A DNA stretch of 46,588 nt from Phormidium tenue FACHB-886 (lineage in GTDB: Bacteria > Cyanobacteriota > Cyanobacteriia > Elainellales > Elainellaceae), in NCBI RefSeq assembly GCF_014764505.1, contig NZ_JACXWX010000035.1, positions 1-46,588 of the forward strand, given 5' to 3'. A program made the translations under genes and the position numbers. Shown in pieces: positions 8,190 through 15,437 of this stretch (the first letter of the stretch is position 1; each line of letters opens with the position of its first letter). The notes under the pieces were generated by a model. The model saw only the letters and a program-made list of their open reading frames with translations, was not told the DNA's origin and made no database searches.

Positions 8190-9098
8190 ATGAGAGACAG
8201 CATTGAGCAGTTAATTCAGAATCTGGGACGAACGATCGTTGGGAAGCAAGAGGCAATTCGCTTAGTCCTGGTTGCCTTATTTTCTGGGGGGCATGCCCTG
8301 TTAGAAGATGTACCCGGAGTTGGTAAAACACTGCTAGCGAAGTCGTTGGCGCGATCGATTGATGGCCGGTTTCAGCGAATTCAATGTACTCCTGATCTAC
8401 TGCCTGCTGACGTAACCGGCACGAATATCTGGAATCCCAGCGCTGGACAATTTGAGTTTTTGCCGGGTCCGGTGTTTGCCAATGTGCTGCTAGCCGACGA
8501 AATTAATCGTGCCACCCCGCGTACACAATCAGCCCTGCTGGAAGTGATGGAGGAGCATCAGGTGACGATCGATGGAGTCTCACGATCAGTTCCTAACCCC
8601 TTTTTCGTGATTGCAACCCAAAATCCAGTAGAGTATCAGGGAACCTTCCCGCTGCCAGAAGCCCAGATGGATCGATTTGCTCTGTCGCTGAGCTTGGGTT
8701 ATCCTTCTGAAACAGAAGAACTGCAGATGCTAGAGCGCTTGCAAAATGGCACAACCGTTGAAGCGCTTGAACCTTGTATTTCTGTGGTTACCATCCAGGA
8801 GCTACGTCGGCTTTGTGCCCAGGTTACTGTAGAGCCATCGCTGCGACAATACATTCTAGATTTAGTACGGGCAACTCGCCAGGATGAGGAGATTTTATTA
8901 GGGGTGAGCCCAAGGGGAACTGTAGCACTCCATCGGGCGGTGCAGGCGCTAGCTTTTTTGGAAGGTCGTAGCTATGCCTTGCCAGATGATGCAAAACTTC
9001 TAGCGCCTTCCGTATTAGCACACCGCTTGATTCCGGCAGGTGGACGCAAAGCTGGCTTGATTGTGGAGCGATTGCTGCGATCGTTGCCTATTCCTTGA
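8190..9098 (+). CDS. MoxR-family AAA+ ATPase
   Basis: A 302-residue AAA+ ATPase of the MoxR type. Walker A is EDVPGVGKT (39-47) and Walker B is LLADEIN (Asp102, Glu103). ATQNP for sensor 1 and QMDRF for the arginine-finger region are present, followed by a C-terminal helical lid. MoxR ATPases act as chaperones that remodel or activate partner proteins, often a VWA-domain protein encoded next door. Here the usual DUF58 and VWA neighbours are absent; the next gene is mgtC-like (45-bp gap, same strand), and a VWA protein lies 3.6 kb upstream. Assignment to the family is secure, the client is unknown. Confidence 0.93.
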   Translation: MRDSIEQLIQNLGRTIVGKQEAIRLVLVALFSGGHALLEDVPGVGKTLLAKSLARSIDGRFQRIQCTPDLLPADVTGTNIWNPSAGQFEFLPGPVFANVLLADEINRATPRTQSALLEVMEEHQVTIDGVSRSVPNPFFVIATQNPVEYQGTFPLPEAQMDRFALSLSLGYPSETEELQMLERLQNGTTVEALEPCISVVTIQELRRLCAQVTVEPSLRQYILDLVRATRQDEEILLGVSPRGTVALHRAVQALAFLEGRSYALPDDAKLLAPSVLAHRLIPAGGRKAGLIVERLLRSLPIP

Positions 9099-9143
9099 TT
9101 CTCTAAGAAGTACTCTCATAGAAATGTATTAGCCCTGACGTTT

Positions 9144-9593
9144 ATGACGCCCATAGATCCCAGCGACTGGTTCATTATTTTGGCTCGAGTGAGCCTTGCC
9201 ATTTTTACAGGTGGATTAGTAGGGCTAGAGCGGCAGCTCGAACACAAACCAGCTGGCTTGCGGACTCATATGCTGGTTAGTCTGGGTGCTGCCATGTTCG
9301 TAATGACTGGGCTGCAGCTAGGGGCAGGCACTGATAATGTTGGTCGTGTGATGCAGGGTATTGTTGCAGGTATCGGCTTTTTGGGAGCTGGAGAGATTTT
9401 TGCCAAATCCAGAACTAACCCCCATGAAGTTAAAATTCAGGGGTTAACTTCAGCGGCGGCGATTTGGGTTTCGGCATCACTCGGCGTAGCATCAGGCGTC
9501 GGACTATGGCAGATAGCGCTAACAGGGGCGATCGCCACAGTCTTTATCTTGCAGGTGGTTAAGCTTGTTGAAAAGCCTTTAAATTCAGATTGA
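9144..9593 (+). CDS. MgtC/SapB-family membrane protein
   Basis: A 149-residue membrane protein with the MgtC signature: GGLVGLERQ near 24-32, KPAGLRTHMLVSLGAAMF and GFLGAGEI. Four to five hydrophobic segments are visible and a short charged tail follows. MgtC proteins in pathogens modulate F-type ATP synthase and adaptation to low Mg2+; the role in free-living cyanobacteria is not settled. It follows the MoxR gene closely on the same strand. It lacks the C-terminal soluble ACT-like domain found in longer MgtC proteins. Confidence 0.9.
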   Translation: MTPIDPSDWFIILARVSLAIFTGGLVGLERQLEHKPAGLRTHMLVSLGAAMFVMTGLQLGAGTDNVGRVMQGIVAGIGFLGAGEIFAKSRTNPHEVKIQGLTSAAAIWVSASLGVASGVGLWQIALTGAIATVFILQVVKLVEKPLNSD

Positions 9594-9633
9594 TGAGAGC
9601 GGTTCAGGCTGACAAGCGAAATAGATGGAGCGC

Positions 9634-10440
9634 TTAAACTCGAACCTGCAAAAACAGATCAAACAGCGATAGCAAGATCTCTACCACAATCAAAATAACG
9701 ACATACCATTCCACCCGAAGACCTGTATTGTGCTGCAGCAAATCCAGCACGGTTTCTGCGGTACGCGAAATTAAGTCTAGCTTACGCTCCAACGCTAGAT
9801 GCCGTTCGCGGATCTCGTAGTCGTTTTCGAGCCGCTGATAGAGACGTTCTAGATCTGGCGAATCCCAGAGCAGCTCTGGTTTGTCAATAATTTCGACTCG
9901 TCCCACAATCTTGTGCTGAATCGATAGCGTGCTGCCGAGCTGCCGCAACAGCTCTTTTCCCCAGCGCTCGTCTCTGGTAGTGCGCTGAAGACTTTCGGCA
10001 AAAGGCTCAATCTGATCAAATACTTTGCCAGTGCCAATCTCGTAGTGAGCTAGCACAACGCTTTTTGCCAGCACATCCGCCACAATTTGAAATCGCCCAA
10101 TATTAAACTCTTTAAGCCAAATTACGCCATTTTCGACTCGTCCATCATTAGTTTCATCCTGCATCAAGACAATTTCCTCGGTCTCGGATGCAGTAAATGG
10201 CTCAACTACAAAAGACTTCAGGTAACTGAGGAAGGAGGCTTCTTCAATTGGGTCAAGTCCAAATACGGCAGCTGCTCCGTAGCGAAACAGCACTGCACAG
10301 CCCCGCTCACCTGCCGCCACCACTAATGGCGTTGTTGCTAGATAGTCGGTTCGCTCCAGCGGTTTCAGATCGAGCCTTTCACCCAGAAACAGGGCACGCC
10401 CTTTGACCGTATTTTTGTCTGTGAAGAGTAACTTCTCCAT
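9634..10440 (-). CDS. RMD1/YagE-family (DUF155) protein with C-terminal membrane anchor
   Basis: A 268-residue protein from the ATG at 10440; a TTG nine codons upstream would give 277. It shows the DUF155 pattern: a mixed N-terminal domain with LVVAAGERGCAVLFRYGAAAVFG, then a long charged helical stretch (NDYEIRERHLALERKLDLI) and a single C-terminal transmembrane helix at the end (about 245-265, VILIVVEILLSLFDLFL). In yeast and plants, members of this family act in organelles, and in bacteria the function is unknown. It is convergent with mgtC and ends 41 bp from it. No catalytic motif is visible. Confidence 0.85.
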   Translation of the reverse strand: MEKLLFTDKNTVKGRALFLGERLDLKPLERTDYLATTPLVVAAGERGCAVLFRYGAAAVFGLDPIEEASFLSYLKSFVVEPFTASETEEIVLMQDETNDGRVENGVIWLKEFNIGRFQIVADVLAKSVVLAHYEIGTGKVFDQIEPFAESLQRTTRDERWGKELLRQLGSTLSIQHKIVGRVEIIDKPELLWDSPDLERLYQRLENDYEIRERHLALERKLDLISRTAETVLDLLQHNTGLRVEWYVVILIVVEILLSLFDLFLQVRV

Positions 10441-10580
10441 AGTTTGATTATGGCGCTTCTCTTCCAAACAAAACAGTGCCTAGCGTTGAGGATAGTTAAG
10501 GATTCTTTAAGAAAATCTCAAAATTTGGTCATTGGCACTCATGGCTAGAGCGAGGTGGCTGTTCTTTTTACTTTGAGCGC

Positions 10581-10805
10581 TTACTCTTGGCGCTCAGATT
10601 GATAATAGTCTTGCGGCTGAATTACCCCAATACCTTCTTTGTCTTTATTGATACAAGCCGGACTTTGAGCATATTGGCAGACTCGCGCCCATAGCGTGCC
10701 TCTAGTTCCGGGTGAACCCGCCGAAAATATAACTCGATCACCGCCGATCATCTTGATAATCTTGACTTTGCACACCGGACAAACCTGAACACCAGCGTCA
10801 GACAT
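10581..10805 (-). CDS. Small zinc-ribbon-like protein (hypothetical)
   Basis: A 74-residue protein. The start at 10805 (MSDAGVQVCPVCK) is chosen because GGAGG lies 9 nt upstream; the open frame goes 12 codons further. An N-terminal CPVCK pair and two later cysteines (Cys in RVCQYAQSPACIN) could form a four-Cys metal site. The C-terminal tail is acidic and polar. I recognise no named family. It lies about 140 bp upstream of the DUF155 gene on the same strand. Confidence 0.72.
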   Translation of the reverse strand: MSDAGVQVCPVCKVKIIKMIGGDRVIFSAGSPGTRGTLWARVCQYAQSPACINKDKEGIGVIQPQDYYQSERQE

Positions 10806-10814
10806 AGGAGTTAT

Positions 10815-10819
10815 CCTCC
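10815..10819 (-). promoter_or_regulatory. Shine-Dalgarno sequence for the zinc-ribbon gene
   Basis: GGAGG on the reverse strand, 9 nt before the ATG at 10805. It decides for this start over the upstream in-frame codon at 10841. Confidence 0.7.
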
Positions 10820-11216
10820 CTAAAATGGTTTCTCTAATCATGCAGGAGGCAATCGCACTTTGCCACCCCCAGGTGGGGTAAGTCTACTTTTCTATACGGA
10901 TTTTGATTGCGTCAGGATTTACACAAGCCCTCTTGTCTAACAGACTCCTGAATGAGGAGCAGACTTTGCACCACTCATAAACGCGTGCAGCTTTGTGGAA
11001 AGTGCAGATTGCTTTTTGAACTGCACAGAGCACGGTAAACAAAATCTTCTCGGCTAGATTCCGCCTAAAATCTTATGCTCTCTGCAGAGGTACTTATCTA
11101 CAAATTGGTAAAAAACTAAACATTCGTAATAACAACGATGCTTCTGGATTGGGGATTAGGCAATCTAGCGTTGAGAGCTTCTATACATTCGCCGCTGCTT
11201 GCTGCGTTACCGTCCT
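10820..11216. other. Divergent intergenic region
   Basis: About 400 bp between the reverse zinc-ribbon gene and the forward three-repeat gene. Apart from a short CCACC/GGTGG hairpin near 10862-10876 no gene or repeat is evident. Promoters for both neighbours must lie here. Confidence 0.45.
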
Positions 11217-12512
11217 ATGATCCTCAGTGTCACCTCCTACGTCCCATCGGTTGCCGCCCCACTCCTACTGGAGCAAGTAACCCAAGCGCTGGCGCAGGAT
11301 CAAAATCTGTTTCGGATCAAAAAACTGCTGCTGTTTGCTTGTACCCAGACCTGGGAAAACGATCTGCAGCGTTTAGAGCAGTCCGATTTGCAAGAGCTAC
11401 TGCAGCAGTTACTTACAATCGCACCAACACGCGAACAACTGCAAACTCGCCTCTATGCCGTGACTCGGTCGCTCAACAAACCCGCAGAGTATTCACGGGT
11501 TGCCAATGGCATCATTAGCCAGCTCAATCAGCTCTATTTGAATCAACCGACTCACCCAGGTGACACTTGCCCATACGACTACGAAAGAGTTGTCCAAAAC
11601 CTCACCTGCAATTCTGATCTAATTCGCGTTAAAAAGTTACTGCTGTTGGCAAGCCGGAATATTTGGGAAACAGATAGTGAGAGGCTGCATCAGACTTCAC
11701 TACCAGAGTTGGTGCGGGAAGTTCATACCCGGATGCCGACGCTAGAAAGCCTCAGGACAGCTTTAGAGAATCTTGTCATCACATTGAGCAAGCCCAGAGA
11801 GTACAGCACAATTGGGGATCGCATTAGTCAGGCGTTTCAGCCGTTGTATGTTGTTCAATCTTCGTCGCCTGCTTCAACCAAGTCAGCAACGTCAGCTAAC
11901 GCAAGTGCACCGCCTACAGCCACTTTGAGTATTACTGAGGGCTTACCGGTTGAGGCGATCATCCATCAGCCACTCGATTCTGTTATCCAGCCTATTCAGC
12001 CTGCTGCTTCAGGCTACTGCTACATACAGCAACAAGACCTGTCGGATTTGTTCGATCTGCGGCTGGAGCTGATGCGCGCTAACCCCTTCAAGGTCAAAGT
12101 TCTGCTATTTTCGGTGCTGCATGAAGTTCTTCTCAGCGGAATTGAACAAGAGCAGATGCTTAGAAACTATGAGCTAGATGATTTATTGCGGATTCTGCTG
12201 CAAACTCACAAGCTGCTGAACCAGCTAGAGAGCAAGCTGTTCAGCACAGTTCGCTTGCTGCCTGATCCATCGGAGTACCACCAAGTAGCACAAGCAGTTC
12301 TTGAAGCAGCCCGATCGCTTTATAGCTACACCAACACCCTGGCTACTAGCTCTCCTGCTGCTAGTCTCAGCCATAATGCTGCTAACGACCCCACCCAAAT
12401 TGTCAATGTTACAGCTAGCCTGCCAGGAGCTACTCAACCAGGCGCTACCGCAGATAGGCGATCGACAGTTCTAGAGCACACCTGCCAGATTTTGCCCGTC
12501 TCGCCTAAGTAA
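11217..12512 (+). CDS. Unrecognised protein with three imperfect helical repeats
   Basis: A 431-residue protein from the ATG at 11217. Three related segments are visible at about 30-108, 133-212 and 270-370. Each begins with a hydrophobic RIKKLLLFA-like stretch (RIKKLLLF, RVKKLLLL, KVKVLLFS), continues with an amphipathic L-E-L region, then has a P-x-EYS/EYH motif (KPAEYS, KPREYS, DPSEYH) and ends near LYL/LYV/LYSY. A Ser/Thr/Ala-rich linker separates the second and third repeats, and the tail after 370 is low complexity. No signal peptide or membrane segment is present. The repeats predict an all-helical, probably protein-binding, cytoplasmic protein. I do not recognise the family, and it has no obvious functional neighbour. 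Confidence 0.8.
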   Translation: MILSVTSYVPSVAAPLLLEQVTQALAQDQNLFRIKKLLLFACTQTWENDLQRLEQSDLQELLQQLLTIAPTREQLQTRLYAVTRSLNKPAEYSRVANGIISQLNQLYLNQPTHPGDTCPYDYERVVQNLTCNSDLIRVKKLLLLASRNIWETDSERLHQTSLPELVREVHTRMPTLESLRTALENLVITLSKPREYSTIGDRISQAFQPLYVVQSSSPASTKSATSANASAPPTATLSITEGLPVEAIIHQPLDSVIQPIQPAASGYCYIQQQDLSDLFDLRLELMRANPFKVKVLLFSVLHEVLLSGIEQEQMLRNYELDDLLRILLQTHKLLNQLESKLFSTVRLLPDPSEYHQVAQAVLEAARSLYSYTNTLATSSPAASLSHNAANDPTQIVNVTASLPGATQPGATADRRSTVLEHTCQILPVSPK

Positions 12513-12527
12513 TTAAGTAACTATGCT

Positions 12528-12555
12528 GCCCCGCGCTTAGGTAAAGGGGCTTTTT
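12528..12555 (+). terminator. Terminator of the three-repeat gene
   Basis: GCCCC and GGGGC form a short stem around a 13-nt loop, followed directly by TTTTT. It lies 16 bp after the stop codon. Confidence 0.7.
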
Positions 12556-12619
12556 GTGCTGTACTGCGCCCGACGCATACAAACAGCCAGTACTTCATAA
12601 GATTGAGAATCGTTATAAG

Positions 12620-12649
12620 CTATGTCCGTCGCCATGGTCACGGACATAG
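12620..12649. promoter_or_regulatory. 10-bp perfect hairpin upstream of the pentapeptide gene
   Basis: CTATGTCCGT and its complement enclose a 10-nt loop containing CCATGG. It is 50 bp before the start codon at 12700, so it could lie in the 5' leader or be an operator. No T-tract follows. Confidence 0.5.
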
Positions 12650-12699
12650 AACGGCTGGGCAGACTAAATGAAGCAGAAAGATAAAAATAAGACTTCACT

Positions 12700-13695
12700 A
12701 TGCTGAACGCCAATGAACTCCTTAGGCGCTACAGGGCAGGCGAAACCAGATTTCACGGTGAAAATTTGACTGGAATTAATTTGAGCAAAGCAGATTTAAT
12801 TGGCATTGATCTGCAGGATGCTGATTTACATAGCGCTATTCTGGTTCTGGCTTACCTTAACCGTGCCAAGCTAAGTAAAGCCAACCTGATGGCAACCCGT
12901 CTCAGCGGTGCAAACCTTGCTCAAGCCGATTTGATCCGCGCTACTTTGCGTGATGCCGATTTGCAAGGTGCTATTTTGCAAGGCGCTGACTTGCGGAGCG
13001 CCGATCTTACCCTTGCTAACCTTTTAGATGCCAATCTGATTGATGCTGATCTCCGCAACGCTAATTTAGGCGGTGCCAACCTGACTGGAGCCTGCCTGCG
13101 CGGCGCAAATTTGCGGGAGGAGAATCGGAAATACAGCGCGAACTTGCGCGGGGCAACGCTGCGCAAAGCCGATCTACGCGGCGCGAATTTAACTGGAGCC
13201 GACCTTGCAAAAGTTGACCTGCGGGGCGCAAACCTCAGTGAAGTTACGCTGCGCGGTGCAGACCTCAGCGGTGCAGACCTGACTGAAGCAAACCTGAAAG
13301 GGGCTTTTTTGACGGAGGCGATCTTGCCACAAGCCGTGCTGCGGGGGGCAAATTTGGCAAATGCTAAGCTGGAACGCAGCAACTTAACTGAAGCTGACCT
13401 CGCTAGCGTTAATCTGCAAGGCGCAACGTTAGCAGATGCCAAACTCGTCCGTGCTCACCTTGCAAAAGCTAACTTAAAATCGGCTCGTCTCAATCGCGCT
13501 GACCTCAGCCGAGCCAATTTATGGGGAGCCAATTTACAGGAAGCGAATCTGATCGAGACCTATTTGGCAAGAGCAATTTTGACAAATGCTGATCTTAGCC
13601 ATGCAAACCTAGTAAGAGCCGAGATCAGCAGCGCTAACTTAACCGGAGCCATTCTCCAGGGAGCAACCTTACCAGACGGTAGGCTTCAGGGCTAG
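12700..13695 (+). CDS. Pentapeptide-repeat protein
   Basis: A 331-residue protein made almost entirely of A(D/N)LxX pentapeptide repeats from about residue 22 to the end, predicting a right-handed quadrilateral beta-helix. There is no signal peptide, membrane segment or additional domain; the first 20 residues (LLRRYRAGETRFHG) resemble the cap common in cyanobacterial members. Residues about 141-147 (REENRKY) interrupt the repeats and may bulge from the helix. Cyanobacteria encode many such proteins and most have no known function. It converges with the next gene, and the two stop codons overlap by four bases (CTAG). Confidence 0.93.
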   Translation: MLNANELLRRYRAGETRFHGENLTGINLSKADLIGIDLQDADLHSAILVLAYLNRAKLSKANLMATRLSGANLAQADLIRATLRDADLQGAILQGADLRSADLTLANLLDANLIDADLRNANLGGANLTGACLRGANLREENRKYSANLRGATLRKADLRGANLTGADLAKVDLRGANLSEVTLRGADLSGADLTEANLKGAFLTEAILPQAVLRGANLANAKLERSNLTEADLASVNLQGATLADAKLVRAHLAKANLKSARLNRADLSRANLWGANLQEANLIETYLARAILTNADLSHANLVRAEISSANLTGAILQGATLPDGRLQG

Positions 13696-14447
13696 CAATA
13701 CTTTGCTACATCCTCATGGCACTCATCCGCCAAATAGGAGAGGGCGCGGAAGCGGAGCCCAACGAGCTGATCGTAGAGCGGGTTGAGTTTGCACATGGGG
13801 GGGATATGAACAATTTTGTGCCCAAATAGCACGACATCTCGCTCGAACGGGCACTGTGGCGGAATCATTTTGCAAAGAAACCGCGCCAATCTTGCATCTT
13901 TAACATCTAGATGATCGAGCCAGTCCTGTAGGGGCTTCAGCAGCTCATGATCTGGCTGTGGCGAAGCGATAGCGCTCTGTGTGGTGAGACTGCTGGTGTG
14001 GACCTGATTTACTTCAGGATTTACTTCGGGCTGCTGATAGTTTAGCGTCAGGCGGAGTGCGGCAAGAATGTTTGCATCTAGTTTCAAAACAGCACAAAAC
14101 TCTCGCAGCACTTCGTCTTCAGCAGCAGAATAAAGTCCATCAGCGATCGCTACCATTACAGCCGTCCGCATAAAGTTTTCACCGATGCTGGTGTTTCTTC
14201 CAAATGTAGCGGCGATCGCCACTGCCGGAATAGTTTCAACCGGTCCTAAATCTATGGAAGGGGCAAGTTCATTTTGGGTAATTTCGGTGATTAATGCTTG
14301 TTCTTCCTTGTCAAAATGACCGTCTGCCCAAGCGATGGTCAGCAACCCCCGCAACCAAACCGAAATTTGTGCGTCAGTGTAGGGGGAGCGAGCAGCGCGA
14401 GCGTCAACCGCGCCGATTTGCTCAGTAGAAGTCAAGTCGGTGGTCAT
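13692..14447 (-). CDS. TerB-like protein with Mo-dependent nitrogenase C-terminal domain
   Basis: A 251-residue protein in two parts. Residues about 30-135 are helical and TerB-like (LLTIAWADGHFDKEEQALI and MVAIADGLYSAAEDEVL, each with an acidic cluster). The last 85 residues match the domain named Mo-dependent nitrogenase C-terminal (LARFLCKMIPPQCPFERD, LFGHKIVHIPPMCKLNPLY, LRFRALSYLADEC), including three Cys. Despite its name that domain is not itself nitrogenase, and no nif genes are in this window. A Ser/Pro/Gln-rich linker joins the halves. The cytoplasmic function is unknown; metal or membrane-stress sensing is suggested only by the TerB similarity. Confidence 0.88.
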   Translation of the reverse strand: MTTDLTSTEQIGAVDARAARSPYTDAQISVWLRGLLTIAWADGHFDKEEQALITEITQNELAPSIDLGPVETIPAVAIAATFGRNTSIGENFMRTAVMVAIADGLYSAAEDEVLREFCAVLKLDANILAALRLTLNYQQPEVNPEVNQVHTSSLTTQSAIASPQPDHELLKPLQDWLDHLDVKDARLARFLCKMIPPQCPFERDVVLFGHKIVHIPPMCKLNPLYDQLVGLRFRALSYLADECHEDVAKYC

Positions 14448-14652
14448 AGCAAGCTCTCTTGAAAAAATTCAACTACAGTCTACCTTTAGTCTTTCAAAAA
14501 CCCAACTAAACTTAAACTCGCTGTAAACTACCTGAAGAACAGTGCCTTAAACTTTGACCATTGGCAAACGCAGATGAACGCATAAGAAGAGTATTCTACT
14601 CCACTCGTAGAACAGCACTGAGTAACGAAGTACAGCGTAGGGGATAGTTGTT

Positions 14653-15024
14653 GTGACCTTATCGGAATTGGGTTTGCTGTTTCTGTCTATCTTGGCAAGT
14701 ATTGGTGGGCAGTTTTTGCTGAAGGCAGGAGCTTTAAAGCTGGGTAAGGTTAGCACTGCGAATGCAATCAACCATATCTTGAGTATCGTCACGATTCCAG
14801 AGCTGGTGGGTGGGTTGATGCTGTATGGACTGGGGGCGATCGCCTATATTCTGCTACTGACTCGCGTGAATTTGAGTATTGTAGGTCCTTCAATTGCCCT
14901 TAGCTATGTCTTCTCAGTGCTGTTAGGATATTTCGTCTTTAAAGAGGTTATTCCAATTGAGCGAGTCGTTGGCTTGGGATTTATTGTCTGTGGGGTGCTG
15001 CTCGTGATGTGGCACAAGAAATAG
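14653..15024 (+). CDS. Small EamA/DMT-like membrane protein
   Basis: A 123-residue protein beginning at GTG (14653). Four transmembrane helices are predicted, with the typical half-EamA/SMR features GGQFLLKAGAL and the final helix GLGFIVCGVLLVMWHKK. It is half the size of a ten-helix DMT transporter, so it would have to dimerise. A small metabolite or lipid-carrier flippase role (as in ArnE/F-like proteins) is possible, but the substrate is unknown. It directly precedes the PHO-box-like array, which therefore probably serves the next gene. Confidence 0.85.
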   Translation: MTLSELGLLFLSILASIGGQFLLKAGALKLGKVSTANAINHILSIVTIPELVGGLMLYGLGAIAYILLLTRVNLSIVGPSIALSYVFSVLLGYFVFKEVIPIERVVGLGFIVCGVLLVMWHKK

Positions 15025-15041
15025 AGCCTTAGCTGGCTGAG

Positions 15042-15105
15042 CTTAAAATTCACTAACCGTTTCTTAAATAACTGGCTAACCATCTCTTAGAGCAGCCTTA
15101 ACTTT
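15042..15105 (+). promoter_or_regulatory. PHO-box-like array of TTAA-type repeats
   Basis: Six (T/C)TA(A/G) cores occur at 15043, 15053, 15064, 15076, 15087 and 15098, so the spacing is 10, 11, 12, 11 and 11 bp. Individual units read TTAAAATT, CTAACCGT, TTAAATAA, CTAACCAT, TTAGAGCA and TTAACTTT. This fits the cyanobacterial PHO box, which is a series of 8-bp CTTAACCT-like units separated by 3 bp and bound by the phosphate-response regulator. It begins 18 bp after the EamA stop and precedes an alkaline-phosphatase-like gene by about 330 bp. Regulation by phosphate is inferred. Confidence 0.6.
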
Positions 15106-15437
15106 GCTATGAAATCCTAATAACTGGCTGGAATCTTTCCACAGCGTCTTTTGCAATCAGCTACTTAACCCCAACAGCCTCAATATTTCACTTTGCTACT
15201 CGATATAGGCTACTCGGTGTATAGCAAGGTTCACTCAACCTTTACAGGGAAAGCATCTGTTAAGAACTTTAATCTGCTTCGGTATTTTAGTTGCCTAGCT
15301 AAACTCACTCCTTGATGTAAGCGCAATATTGGTCTGGGTTGGTCATTTTATATGGCAGCAGCGCTCTTTTAAGAGTTTTGACAGGTCATTAGAGCGTCCG
15401 GCAATGGTATCCGAACCGTTGCCCGATAGCTTGACCT
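15106..15437 (+). other. Leader region of the duplicated phosphatase gene
   Basis: About 330 bp with no gene. GCTACTCG occurs at 15195-15202 and again at 15209-15216. An extended leader of this length is unusual and suggests that the promoter lies well upstream of the start codon, close to the PHO-box-like array. Confidence 0.45.

Noticed and set aside
12921-13442. 173-residue reverse frame inside the pentapeptide gene
   Set aside because: Its Ser/Arg/Pro-rich repeats are the antisense reading of the regular pentapeptide codons, not an independent gene.
13692-14447. Nitrogenase gene
   Set aside because: The domain carries nitrogenase in its name, but no nif structural motifs are present here.
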